Source: Roseinatronobacter monicus (GTDB lineage Bacteria > Pseudomonadota > Alphaproteobacteria > Rhodobacterales > Rhodobacteraceae). From it: a stretch of DNA of 64,000 nt. The stretch spans positions 1,917,001 through 1,981,000 of the forward strand of contig NZ_VFPT01000001.1 of NCBI RefSeq assembly GCF_006716865.1, read 5' to 3'. Both the position numbers and the translations under genes were made by a program. Positions 18,305 through 26,214 of this stretch are shown here, piece after piece. The first letter of the stretch is position 1. Every line of letters starts with the position of its first letter. Below the pieces are notes generated by a model that was given only the letters and a program-made list of their open reading frames with translations, was not told the origin of the DNA and ran no database searches.

Positions 18305-18354
18305 CGTCATGGTATACGATGCCGGCGGGTGGGGGCATCCACCGCATCAGTTCA
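18305..18354 (+). repeat. Right 50-bp inverted repeat of the IS110 unit
   Basis: Exact reverse complement of 16928-16977. Reads CGTCATGGTATACGATG at its left end and lies 31 bp upstream of the transposase start. Confidence 0.9.
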
Positions 18355-18753
18355 ACCAGCTGGGCGCCAGCTTGTCCACCTTGTCCCGGCGGAAGGCATC
18401 CTCCTGTTCGGTCTCGTCCGCATCGACCAGTTCCTCTTCCGCGTCCTCGTCCTGCTCGGGCGCCTCCTCCTCCTCGGCCGCATCACTCGACCGGCCCTTG
18501 CGGGGCTTGAGTTCGATCAGGTCGGTCTTTGCGACCACACCGGTGAACGAAATCAGGGTTTCATAAACCGCACCCAACTGGCCGATGCCGAGTTTTGCGT
18601 AGGAGATACGGCCTGTGCCCTTGCCGGTGGACCGGAGCGAGAGAAGCCGGATCACCTGCTGGATCGCCCCGTTACGCAACGCGAGCCCATTCAAAATGGG
18701 TGTGCTCTCTGGATCAAGAAGGGATACCTTGACGGCTGGAAGCTGAAGTCCGG
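18355..18753 (-). pseudogene. Fragment of an Eco57I/PglX-like DNA methyltransferase
   Basis: About 130 residues of open frame are trapped between IS3 and IS110. The segment RNGAIQQVIRLLSL, then GRISYAKLGIGQLGAVYETL, resembles the region before the catalytic domain in large adenine methyltransferases of type IIG, BREX (PglX) and DISARM systems, where a similar '...YxxLxxxQLGxVYExLL' sequence occurs. An acidic stretch (EEEEAPEQDEDAEEELVDADE) follows, as in the linker of these proteins. Both ends are lost: upstream sequence at the IS3 end (18754) and downstream sequence at the IS110 repeat (18354). The family call is from memory of that motif and is not certain. Confidence 0.5.
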
Positions 18754-18816
18754 TAGAGGTGGTCCTGGTTTTTCGACCAGTTTTATGCCGCGCAGCGCTC
18801 TGGCATGGGTTTCCTA

Positions 18817-19647
18817 TCACGCGGCAAGTTTCATGTTTGGTTTGCGATTATCATAAACTTCGTCCGGGGTCATCAGGCCGTGGGATGAATGCGGGCGTTC
18901 TTCATTGTAATAAGCGATCCAGGTGCCGATCCCCTGGCGCGCCTCCCGGCCAGTTTCGAAGGTGTTCAAGAAGACGCATTCGTATTTCAAGGACCGCCAC
19001 AGTCGTTCGATCATGCGGTTGTCGATCCAGCGGCCGCGCCCATCCATCGAAATCTTCACCTTTGCGTCTTTCAAAACGTCGGTGAAATCGGTGCTGGTGA
19101 ACTGGCTGCCCTGGTCCGAATTGAAAATTTCGGGCGGGCCATAGGTGGCCAGTGCCTCCTTCAAGGCCTCGACGCAGAACCCGGCATCCATAGTATTGGA
19201 CAGCCGCCAGCTCAGCACCTTGCGGCTGTGCCAGTCCATGATGGCGACCAGATACAAAAACCCGCGCTGCATGCGGATATAGGTAATGTCCGTACACCAC
19301 ACCTGGTTGGGACGCGTGATGGGCAGATCTTTTAGAAGATATGGATAAACCTTGTGTTCGGGGTTTTTCTTACTGGTCTTGGGTTCCTGATAGATCGGCA
19401 CCAAACGCATGAGCCGCATCAGCCGTCTTGCGCGATGGCGGCCGCATTTGTGACCCTCTCTTTGCATATGACGCGCCATCTGCCGCGAGCCGTACCATGG
19501 CGTTTTCAGGAATTGCTCGTCGATGATCTTCATGAATTTCAGGTTTTCCGCGCTTTCACCGCAGGGCTGATAGTACAGCGTCGATCGGGCGAGCGACAGC
19601 AGTGTGCATTGCCGCCGGACACTCAGTTTGGGATGATCTTTCTTCAC
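18817..19647 (-). CDS. IS3-family transposase OrfB
   Basis: This 276-residue integrase-core protein has all three acidic residues: D in WCTDITYI, D in FNSDQGSQF and E in DNRMIERLWRSLKYE. The N-terminal HTH_21-like part (MKKDHPKLSVRRQCTLLSLA) is typical of OrfB. Its GTG start overlaps orfA by 4 bp, and an AAAAAG slip site at the end of orfA would give the OrfAB fusion by -1 frameshift. The protein itself is intact, but its expression from the split orfA is doubtful. Confidence 0.92.
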   Translation of the reverse strand: MKKDHPKLSVRRQCTLLSLARSTLYYQPCGESAENLKFMKIIDEQFLKTPWYGSRQMARHMQREGHKCGRHRARRLMRLMRLVPIYQEPKTSKKNPEHKVYPYLLKDLPITRPNQVWCTDITYIRMQRGFLYLVAIMDWHSRKVLSWRLSNTMDAGFCVEALKEALATYGPPEIFNSDQGSQFTSTDFTDVLKDAKVKISMDGRGRWIDNRMIERLWRSLKYECVFLNTFETGREARQGIGTWIAYYNEERPHSSHGLMTPDEVYDNRKPNMKLAA

Positions 19648-19935
19648 GGCTTTTTGCCTCCAGTCCCGAGAATGAGCCTGGAGGCATCCGCCAAAAAATC
19701 CCGTTCCACTACCAATTGGCCAATCTTGGCGTGCAGCTTCTCTACATCCTTGCCGGAAATCACTGGTTCACCAACCGGCTTGGCGTCAAACGACTGCGCC
19801 ATCTTGGCAATTGCCGTGCGTTTCCAGCCGTTGATCATCGTCGGATGTACTTCATATTTCTTCGACAGCTCTGCCGTCGTCAACTCTTCACGGATCGCTT
19901 CCAAGGCAACCTTCGCCTTGAATTCTGCCGTGTAA
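19644..19935 (-). pseudogene. IS3-family OrfA, 5' end split by IS630
   Basis: This is a helix-turn-helix protein of about 95 residues (YTAEFKAKVALEAIREE, SKKYEVHPTMINGWKR) with a leucine-zipper-like tail. Reading frame continuity is lost at the TAA where IS630 is inserted. If 19936-21119 is removed the frame continues upstream as ...DTAKQKR|YTAEFKAK with a ribosome-site-like AAGGACG before it, which shows that the gene was once whole. In that joined sequence the expected start codon reads ATC instead of ATG. Confidence 0.8.
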
Positions 19936-20036
19936 TACCAAGTCTCGCGAAATCTGACTCTTCTGAGGGTTTTGGGATTCCCAAATCTATGAAGATCTGA
20001 CTCAATGGCGTCAGATTTTCTGGGGAGGGCCTCTCT

Positions 20037-20549
20037 ATGGGCGCAGCGCTCGCGTTACGGACAGACTACGACGGCATGAAGTTGAGAGAACTTGCGCGAA
20101 AGACAAAGGATGCCAACCAAGCCCGCAGGCTTTTGGCGCTGGCGGAGATCTATGATGGCGGTCGGCGCAGCGATGCTGCTCGGATTGGTGGTGTTGGCCT
20201 ACAAATTGTCCGTGACTGGGTGGAGCGGTTTAATGCCCGCGGGCCTGACGGCTTGATCAACGGCAAAGCTCCTGGTCAGCAGTCTAAGCTTAACGATGAG
20301 CAGCGCAGGGCGCTTGCTGCAATTGTTGAGAGCGGTCCGACCTTATCGGTCCATGGGGTCGTCCGCTGGCGCCTGAGTGATCTGAGGAAATGGATTGCAG
20401 ACACATTTGGGATTTCACTTCACGAGACGTCGATAAGCCGGGAACTCAGGGCGCTTGGTTATGTCAAACTCACAGCACGCCCGCGCCATCACGCGCAAGA
20501 TACAGCCGCACTGGAGGACTTTAAAAAAAAGGGTTTGCAGCCGCAGTAG
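20037..20549 (+). CDS. IS630 transposase, N-terminal frame (OrfA)
   Basis: 170 residues carry two helix-turn-helix units (ARKTKDANQARRLLALAEIY and the FGISLHETSISRELRALGY winged part) that bind the terminal repeats. GGGAGGG precedes the ATG. The frame ends shortly after a run of eight A at 20523-20530; a -1 shift there continues directly into the catalytic frame (GFAAAVAKLRARLLQGTVIEVWFQ). So this is likely one protein made by frameshift or transcript slippage, not two genes. Confidence 0.88.
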   Translation: MGAALALRTDYDGMKLRELARKTKDANQARRLLALAEIYDGGRRSDAARIGGVGLQIVRDWVERFNARGPDGLINGKAPGQQSKLNDEQRRALAAIVESGPTLSVHGVVRWRLSDLRKWIADTFGISLHETSISRELRALGYVKLTARPRHHAQDTAALEDFKKKGLQPQ

Positions 20550-20581
20550 CAAAGCTCCGCGCACGGCTCCTGCAAGGCACT

Positions 20582-21100
20582 GTGATCGAAGTCTGGTTCC
20601 AAGATGAAGCGCGTGTCGGCCAGAAAAACAAGATCACGCGCCGATGGGCGAAGCGCGGTACGCGACCTTCCGCCCCACATGATCAGCGCACGAGTTCAAG
20701 CTACATCTTTGGAGCGATTTGCCCAGCCCTCGGGAAAGCTGCAGGTCTTGTGCTGCCAGCGTGCAATACCGAAGCGATGGCCCTGCATCTTGCTGAAATC
20801 TCCCAAACTGTCGCACCCAAAGCACATGGGGCTGTGCTCGTGGATCAAGCCGCATGGCACATGACTGACAAGCTGGTCATTCCGGACAACATCACCATCA
20901 TCCCGATCCCCGCAAAATGCCCAGAACTCAATCCAGTCGAAAACATCTGGCAATTCATGCGAGACAACTGGCTATCAAACCTCATCTTCGAAACCTATGA
21001 AGACATCGTAGATCATTGCTGCAAGGCTTGGAACAAATTGGTCAGCATGCCCGACACAATCACCTCCATTGGAACCCGCGACTGGGCTCAAGAGTTCTGA
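20582..21100 (+). CDS. IS630 transposase, catalytic DDE frame (OrfB)
   Basis: 172 residues of DDE_3 superfamily endonuclease: first aspartate in VWFQDEARVGQ, second in GAVLVDQAAWHMTD, and the third acidic residue in CPELNPVENIWQFMRDN. It lies in the -1 frame relative to the upstream HTH frame and has no ribosome site of its own, so it is probably made only as a fusion. All catalytic residues are intact. Confidence 0.88.
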   Translation: MIEVWFQDEARVGQKNKITRRWAKRGTRPSAPHDQRTSSSYIFGAICPALGKAAGLVLPACNTEAMALHLAEISQTVAPKAHGAVLVDQAAWHMTDKLVIPDNITIIPIPAKCPELNPVENIWQFMRDNWLSNLIFETYEDIVDHCCKAWNKLVSMPDTITSIGTRDWAQEF

Positions 21101-21203
21101 TCAATGCTGATTGGTATAACGCTTCTGTTTCGCCGTATCGATTGTTCGTCCTTCTTCAGTTGCCAGAGCTTAGCAACTGGTCCGAATTTCCGCGACCACC
21201 TCT

Positions 21204-22577
21204 ATGCGCGCGGAGCTGGAAGCCAGAAAGACCACGAAAGTCAGCTCCTTCGAGCGGCGTAAGCCGGTGAAGAAACCATTTCCGGAGCATCTGCCACGCG
21301 AACGCGTGGTGGTGGATGCACCTACCAGCTGCACCTGCTGTGGCTCGGACCGCATCGTGAAGATGGGCGAAGATATCACCGAGACACTCGAGGTTGTGCC
21401 GCGGCAGTGGAAGGTAATCCAGACCGTACGTGAGAAGTTCACCTGCCGGAATTGCGAAAAGATCAGCCAGCCACCCGCACCGTTCCACCCTATCCCTCGC
21501 GGATGGGCAGGGCCCAGCCTGCTGGCAATGATCATTTATGAGAAATACGGCCAGCACCAGCCCCTGAACCGTCAGTCCGAGCGCTATGCGCGCGAGGGTG
21601 TTGATCTCAGCCTGTCAACGCTGGCTGATCAAGTGGGGGCTGTCGCTGAGTTGCTCAAGCCCCTCCATGCATTGATCGAGGCACATGTGCGCGCAGCCCT
21701 TCGGCTGCATGGAGACGATACGACCGTGCCGCTCCTGGCTCGTGGTGGCACGAAAACAGCACGGCTCTGGACATATGTGCGCGATGATCGACCTTGGAGC
21801 GGCAATGCGCCACCGGCAGTGGTGTTCTACTTCTCGCGTGATCGTAGTGGCGAACATCCAACGGCGCATCTGGCAGGGTGGCACGGCATTCTTCAGGCTG
21901 ACGCCTATGCCGGGTATAACCAGCTTTATGACCTCAAGCGCCAGCCCGGGCCTGTCACCTCTGCGCTATGCTGGTCCCACGCGCGGCGCAAATTCTTTGA
22001 ACTCGCCGATATTGAAAGCAATATCCGCAAAGGAAAGTCACCCAAGGAAATTTCGCCAATCGCCTTTGAGGCAGTTCGTCGGATCGATGCGCTGTTTGAC
22101 ATTGAGCGCACGATTAAAGGGCATTCCCCCGAAGCACGTCTCGAAGTCCGACGACAATTATCAGTCCCCTTGGTCGAAGATCTGGAGCGGTGGTTGCTGG
22201 GTGAACGCGCACTCCTTTCCAAACACGCAAAGGTGGCAAAGGCGATCAATTACCTGCTGTCGCCAGGGCATTGGCCTGCCTTCAAGCTCTTTCTGGAAGA
22301 CGGCCACGCTTGCCTGACAAACAATGCCGCAGAAAGGTCCCTGCGCGGTGTCGCACTGGGCAGAAAGGCATGGTTATTCGCCGGATCAGAGCGTGGTGGC
22401 CAGCGCGCAGCGTTCATGTATACCTTGATTGGAACAGCAAAATTGAATGATATCGATCCACAAGCTTGGCTTGCAGATGTCATCGCCCGCATCTCCGAGC
22501 TGCCAGCGTCACGCCTGCCAGAATTGCTGCCGTGGAACTGGAAGGCGGCAAAACAGGCCAGGGTCAAGGCCGCGTAA
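21204..22577 (+). pseudogene. tnpC: IS66 transposase TnpC, 5' truncated
   Basis: 457 residues remain of a protein normally about 510-550 long. The zinc-finger part (CTCCGSDRIVKMGEDITE...CRNCEKI), the DDE_Tnp_IS66 core (LHGDDTTVPLL, LQADAYAGYNQLYD, CWSHARRKFFELA, NNAAERSLRGVALGRK) and the C-terminal domain (DIDPQAWLADVIARI) are present. The leucine-zipper N-terminus and the tnpA/tnpB genes are absent; sequence similarity begins exactly at the IS3 end (21204), whose last base forms part of the apparent ATG. The truncation probably arose with the IS3 insertion or a later deletion. Confidence 0.85.
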
Positions 22578-22600
22578 CCGCGGTTCTCGCCGGATGTATA
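21205..22600 (+). mobile_element. IS66 remnant (right portion)
   Basis: This contains the truncated tnpC and the right terminus near CGCCGGATGTATA at about 22600. The left terminus with tnpA and tnpB is missing. It interrupts a tnsC-like gene on its right side. Confidence 0.75.
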
Positions 22601-22785
22601 CCCTTGAAAAGGCGGCGAAGCTGTTTTTGGAAGTCATGATCCCGCCGGGTCATCACATGCGTGTGGCGCAATTCCTCGATCAACTGGCTGATCACGTATA
22701 ATCGATTGGGTTCTTGCACGTCTTCAACTGCTTCGGACGCGGAGGTATCCAAGTCGAACTGGTTTGTTTTGATCGCTTCGGTCAT
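22564..22785 (-). pseudogene. tnsC: N-terminal piece of a TnsC-like gene, cut by IS66
   Basis: A strong ribosome site (GAGGAGAAATCAG) precedes an ATG 11 bp after the tnsB stop, so a real gene starts here. The first 60 or so residues (MTEAIKTNQFDLDTSASEA..., then LYVISQLIEELRHTHVMTRRD) look like the N-terminus of a TnsC/TniB ATPase, before the Walker A. The native sequence ends at about 22601 where IS66 begins; the last 12 codons are IS66 sequence. The identity is inferred from gene order tnsA-tnsB-tnsC, as the diagnostic ATPase domain is lost. Confidence 0.6.
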
Positions 22786-22796
22786 CTGATTTCTCC

Positions 22797-25052
22797 TCAG
22801 GATTTGGTTTCAGGCTTGTCGTTACCGATTACTGGGATCGACCACTTGTCATTCGCTGGCCGCGCCGTCGGTGCGGCCTTCATGGCGATAGTGGTTTTTG
22901 TCACAGGTTTGGGGGGCTCGACCGGGATTACCGATACGCCCATTCCTTCACTGCTCGCGGAAGTGGTCTCCAGAGTCGGGACAATATTGATCGACACTGA
23001 TGCTTCTTGATCGGCCTGGGCAAGTCGCTTGGGTGTCCAGACATGATCAATGATGCTGAGAGTCGACATCTGGTTCTTTTTGATTTCCTCAACCGCCCGG
23101 ATCGCCTTGATGATTACATGCTCTTCCCAGTCAACGCGCTTGGGATCTTTCGTCCGTAAAGCCCTGCGGGTTGCATTCCATGTGGATGCGTCCATATCCT
23201 TGAAAAGATTGGAAACAGCGGCTACTTCGACCCAAATTCCATCAAGCAGAACCTCAATTGCACCGATGTTGTCAGCAAGCCACCGAACCTCGACATCGCA
23301 GTTCCCGTTTTTCAGAAACCATGCGTGTAGCTCTCCGGAATTATACTGAACGTTCAGAGTCCGGATCCCGTCTTTCTGGACCCTGCGTGTCGTCGCCAGC
23401 CCGAATGCCAATCGCCGCTGGCGCAGATTAGGGGCAGAATGAAGCTGATAATTGCCATCCTGCATATCCGCTTCCCATTGCTCCAGAGGGGTACGTCCTC
23501 CGAGACCCTCATGTGGACTGTTGTGATAGACATCGATAATCCAGCGCACGAGGATGAAAGCGAGATCATCGATGCTGAGGCATGCCCGCTGTTCTGATGG
23601 ATGATCTCCCCGCTCGACATTGTTCGAGAAAGTGCGACCAGGCAGTCGCGGGATCAGGGTCATCCGAAAGGTGCTGAACACACGCTCGATACAGCCACGC
23701 ATCGCGGGGTTACCGGCGATGGTTGCGATCTTGCTCACTCCCGAATCCATACAAGCTGATGTGAAGGCGATCGACTTGAACGCCGCGCCGTTATCGACAG
23801 CAAGCGTCTCGGGCTTCCCAAACATGGACCAGGGCGATAGGGCACCGACGGCATCTGCAAATTGGCCCTTGTCACTCATGGTCATCTGCAGGCATTTGAT
23901 GGCACCCGAGGATGTAGGATCTGCCGTCAGAACCATGCCGAGGATGCAGCGAGTGCGGCAGCAAATTGAGGCGACCAACCACCACCGTTTCATCTGTCGC
24001 AATTCGCCACGTTCGTCGAGAAGGCCCATTTCCTGAAGCTCGTCCTGACCGAAGAAGTCCAGCAGACCACTCCGCCTCAAAAGCGTCAGAAGGTCGATTT
24101 TCCACTCATCCATTTCGACACGTTCGAGTGGACGAGAGATTTCCAGCCCCGCCTTGACCGAACCCATTTTCTTCAGGGCAGTCTTTTGACCAAACCGAGC
24201 AACCAGCTTGTGGAACTTGTCGATGGACGCGATGAACACCCGAAGGGTTTCATATCCCGGGCAGCGGAGCTTTGACTGGCCCGCATCAAAACGCCGCTCG
24301 TTCTCAATCAAAAAGGCATTTTTAAGGTCTTGATGGACTACCTTGATCGTCTTGCGATTGAGCGTCATGTATTCCTTCTGGACAACCTTTGCCATCAGGT
24401 CATTCTCTTCTCGCAGGAAGTAGGAATACCGATTACCCTGATTATGACGGCTGTCGATCAGAGCAACCTTTCCACCTGCCCTGTATTTCCGGACCCAGCC
24501 CAAAATTGATCTTGCGGATTTCTCGGATGGGATACGCTCAACTGCTCCGGTCTTGGGTTTTTTCCCTTCCCCTTTTTTCCATTTCTCAAGTGCCAGCGCA
24601 TGTTCCGGTTTAGGCAAATCCTGCACAAGATATGCTTTCGCGTTCTCGAGGATAGCGGCCTGATGGTGTTTGATAGACGCTTCGGTCAAAGTCAGCTCTC
24701 CGCTTTCATGCAGATCGAGAACAGCACGGACGAACGCGTGTCTCATATCGACAGCCTGGCGCCTTTGTTCGGACAAGCTGGCCATAACCTTGCGGCCATC
24801 CTCGACAGAAGCGTCGAGATGCACGCCGGCCGAAATCAAACCCATCGGGATGACCTCAAGGAGCCCTGCCCCGTTCATCCGGTTCAAATCTCCCACTCTG
24901 TATGAAACAATTCGGGTGGGATCGTCTTTCAGGGAAAAGCTGACCGCCTCCGTATTTCGATAGGCAAAGCGATACTCTTGCGAGTCGATGATATAAAGGT
25001 GGTGTGGGTCCAGGCTGAAGGTCGGATAGGAGTTGATCAAATCAAGTGCCAT
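22797..25052 (-). CDS. tnsB: TnsB-like DDE transposase of a Tn7-like element
   Basis: This protein of about 751 residues has an rve-type integrase core. The three catalytic acids are in LERVEMDEWKIDLL, ETLAVDNGAAFKS and RGCIERVFSTFRMTLIPRLPGR. N-terminal HTH regions precede the core and a Mu-type C-terminal beta-barrel follows (YNSGELHAWFLKNG); the last 100 residues are low in structure and may bind the ATPase partner. AAGGAACAAACC precedes the ATG at 25050-25052. It lies downstream of a TnsA-like nuclease and upstream of a broken tnsC, as in Tn7. The length is somewhat above Tn7 TnsB. It is a different lineage from the tniA remnant at 16 kb. Confidence 0.87.
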   Translation of the reverse strand: MALDLINSYPTFSLDPHHLYIIDSQEYRFAYRNTEAVSFSLKDDPTRIVSYRVGDLNRMNGAGLLEVIPMGLISAGVHLDASVEDGRKVMASLSEQRRQAVDMRHAFVRAVLDLHESGELTLTEASIKHHQAAILENAKAYLVQDLPKPEHALALEKWKKGEGKKPKTGAVERIPSEKSARSILGWVRKYRAGGKVALIDSRHNQGNRYSYFLREENDLMAKVVQKEYMTLNRKTIKVVHQDLKNAFLIENERRFDAGQSKLRCPGYETLRVFIASIDKFHKLVARFGQKTALKKMGSVKAGLEISRPLERVEMDEWKIDLLTLLRRSGLLDFFGQDELQEMGLLDERGELRQMKRWWLVASICCRTRCILGMVLTADPTSSGAIKCLQMTMSDKGQFADAVGALSPWSMFGKPETLAVDNGAAFKSIAFTSACMDSGVSKIATIAGNPAMRGCIERVFSTFRMTLIPRLPGRTFSNNVERGDHPSEQRACLSIDDLAFILVRWIIDVYHNSPHEGLGGRTPLEQWEADMQDGNYQLHSAPNLRQRRLAFGLATTRRVQKDGIRTLNVQYNSGELHAWFLKNGNCDVEVRWLADNIGAIEVLLDGIWVEVAAVSNLFKDMDASTWNATRRALRTKDPKRVDWEEHVIIKAIRAVEEIKKNQMSTLSIIDHVWTPKRLAQADQEASVSINIVPTLETTSASSEGMGVSVIPVEPPKPVTKTTIAMKAAPTARPANDKWSIPVIGNDKPETKS

Positions 25053-25111
25053 TGGTTTGTTCCTTAAGTTTTCAGGGCAATCAGCCCGTTTTGAGATAAA
25101 GGGGTGCCTTG

Positions 25112-25133
25112 CCGCGCGTGACATCACGCGCGG
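25112..25133. repeat. Perfect hairpin between tnsA and tnsB
   Basis: CCGCGCGTG and CACGCGCGG form a perfect 9-bp stem with an ACAT loop. No T-run follows on either strand, so it is more likely a processing or translation-control structure than a terminator. Confidence 0.45.
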
Positions 25134-25231
25134 TCAGGGTGTTCAGCAGTGGGGTCTTGGATTCAGCAGGCTTCGATACCACCCTCGGGGGGGCCACCAA
25201 GCGCGCATGAACGGACTTCCGGGGCCTCCGC

Positions 25232-25918
25232 CTAAGTTCGGGCTCGACGCATTAGCGTCTCGGGCCGGATTTTCTCATGGCTCAATGGCTCCAAGATTCC
25301 CTTCCGCACCAGCCCAAGCAGTCCCCTGTAACCTCGATCAGAGAGTCCGGTCTCAATCGTCAATGATCGCAAGCTTCGAGCTGCACCAGATTCCAGATCC
25401 ATCACAACCCGATGCGCGATGAGATCAGCCTCCGGATCATCGTGGCCTCGCAGCGCAGCAATGATATGCGCATTGTGAAGTGCAACAGGTTGGATATCTG
25501 CATCTGACATGATGCGTACATCATCCGCGAATCCCTTGGTGCGCACCCACCATGCAACTTCCTGCATTTCCTGCATAAAGCGTCCAGATTCGAGACGGAC
25601 CTCGGGCTTGATTGCATAAGCGATGACAGTGCCGTCAACGAGAGTGACAACAAGATCAAAGACATGCTGCTTCTGCTTCGCAGGATTCCACCCATAAAAG
25701 AAACGGACCTGCTCGCGCATGTCAGCAACCTCGCGACGGGCGTTCAGAATAAACTGAAGCCGCATCTCGAGAATACTCTCCCCCTGGACATGCACACCGG
25801 CACCATCGCCAAGTACTACATGGGTGGTGCAATGACCGGCAGAAGCCATAGGCACATTGCGCATGGCTCTTGATGCCGCAGGCAGGCTGAAACCAGCTTT
25901 CTTGGTTTGAAACGTCAT
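25232..25918 (-). CDS. tnsA: TnsA-like endonuclease of a Tn7-like element
   Basis: This protein of about 228 residues has restriction-endonuclease-like catalytic residues in the TnsA order: Glu in GESILEMRLQFILNA, Asp in HVFDLVVTLVDG and Lys in VIAYAIKPEVRLE. A C-terminal winged-helix part (SLRSLTIETGLSDRGYRGLL) would bind TnsB or TnsC. TnsA cuts the 5' strands so that the element moves by cut-and-paste. I chose the ATG at 25916-25918, preceded by TTGGGGGAATTCCC; the open frame extends to 25996. Assignment rests on the E/D/xxK pattern and on the adjoining tnsB; overall similarity to Tn7 TnsA is not strong by eye. Confidence 0.75.
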   Translation of the reverse strand: MTFQTKKAGFSLPAASRAMRNVPMASAGHCTTHVVLGDGAGVHVQGESILEMRLQFILNARREVADMREQVRFFYGWNPAKQKQHVFDLVVTLVDGTVIAYAIKPEVRLESGRFMQEMQEVAWWVRTKGFADDVRIMSDADIQPVALHNAHIIAALRGHDDPEADLIAHRVVMDLESGAARSLRSLTIETGLSDRGYRGLLGLVRKGILEPLSHEKIRPETLMRRART

Positions 25919-25948
25919 GGGAATTCCCCCAATTTTTGATGTCGCTGC

Positions 25949-25972
25949 CATCGGCCTGGAACTAGGCCGATG
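25949..25972. repeat. Hairpin in the tnsA leader
   Basis: CATCGGCCT and AGGCCGATG form a perfect 9-bp stem with a 6-nt loop, 31 bp upstream of the tnsA start. Possible regulatory leader structure; no T-run follows. Confidence 0.4.
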
Positions 25973-26172
25973 CTGTTTCGCTGGCGCTGAGATCAATCAA
26001 GCTTCCGGAAAACCGGAGTAATTTTTCGATCAGCGCATGCGTCTCCGATTGCCTGCGCGCATTGGGCAGACAGTGAGACACGATCAAAACGGGCAGAGGG
26101 CAATCCTTGAATCTGAGAGCGGCTTATGCTATTCAGAATGTGTTAATGGTGGATTGTTGTCTGCCTCGGTTA
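25973..26172. other. Gene-free stretch upstream of tnsA, possible transposon right end
   Basis: No gene seen. At 26121-26134 the minus strand reads GAATAGCATAAGCC, matching 13 of 14 bases of GAAAAGCATAAGCC at 14886-14899 in inverted orientation. Such a pair could mark the two ends of a Tn7-like element of about 11 kb. Confidence 0.3.
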
Positions 26173-26214
26173 TCAAACACCTGATCCGTTGGCGCGGATC
26201 GGGTGTTTGATTTT
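26173..26214 (+). terminator. Strong intrinsic terminator
   Basis: A 16-bp stem with one G-T pair, TCAAACACCTGATCCG and CGGATCGGGTGTTTGA, with a 6-nt loop and a TTTT tail. No gene reading into it is visible, so it may be left from the gene at the transposon insertion point or belong to a small RNA. Confidence 0.75.

Larger units (their letters stand above)
16928..18354 (-). mobile_element. IS110-family insertion sequence with 50-bp perfect inverted repeats
   Basis: A single DEDD transposase gene is framed by inverted repeats at 16928-16977 and 18305-18354 that are identical over 50 bp. The transposase lies close to the right repeat, leaving about 280 bp of non-coding sequence after its stop, an organisation like the IS1111 subgroup. 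Left flank is tniA, right flank is a methyltransferase remnant, so no target duplication can be recognised. IS110 elements do not normally carry long terminal repeats; the repeats may be duplicated target rather than part of the element. Confidence 0.8.
19935..21117 (+). mobile_element. IS630-family insertion sequence inside IS3 orfA
   Basis: The element is 1.18 kb with imperfect terminal inverted repeats starting TACCAA (left ATACCAAGTCTCGCG; right, reverse complement, TACCAATCAGCATTG, both running to a CTCTT...GAG block). It is flanked by TAA on both sides (19933-19935 and 21117-21119), consistent with the TA-directed insertion of this family. Its transposase is encoded in two frames joined by a poly-A slip site. 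Confidence 0.88.
18754..21204 (-). mobile_element. IS3-family element with an IS630 nested inside
   Basis: The ends are imperfect inverted repeats: TAGAGGTGGTCCTGG at 18754 and, as reverse complement, TAGAGGTGGTCGCGG ending at 21204. Both continue with a TTCG...CCAG(TT) block. Two overlapping frames orfA and orfB have the IS3 layout, but a full IS630 copy splits the first codons of orfA. The flanks (methyltransferase piece on the left, IS66 piece on the right) show no common target duplication. Confidence 0.85.
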
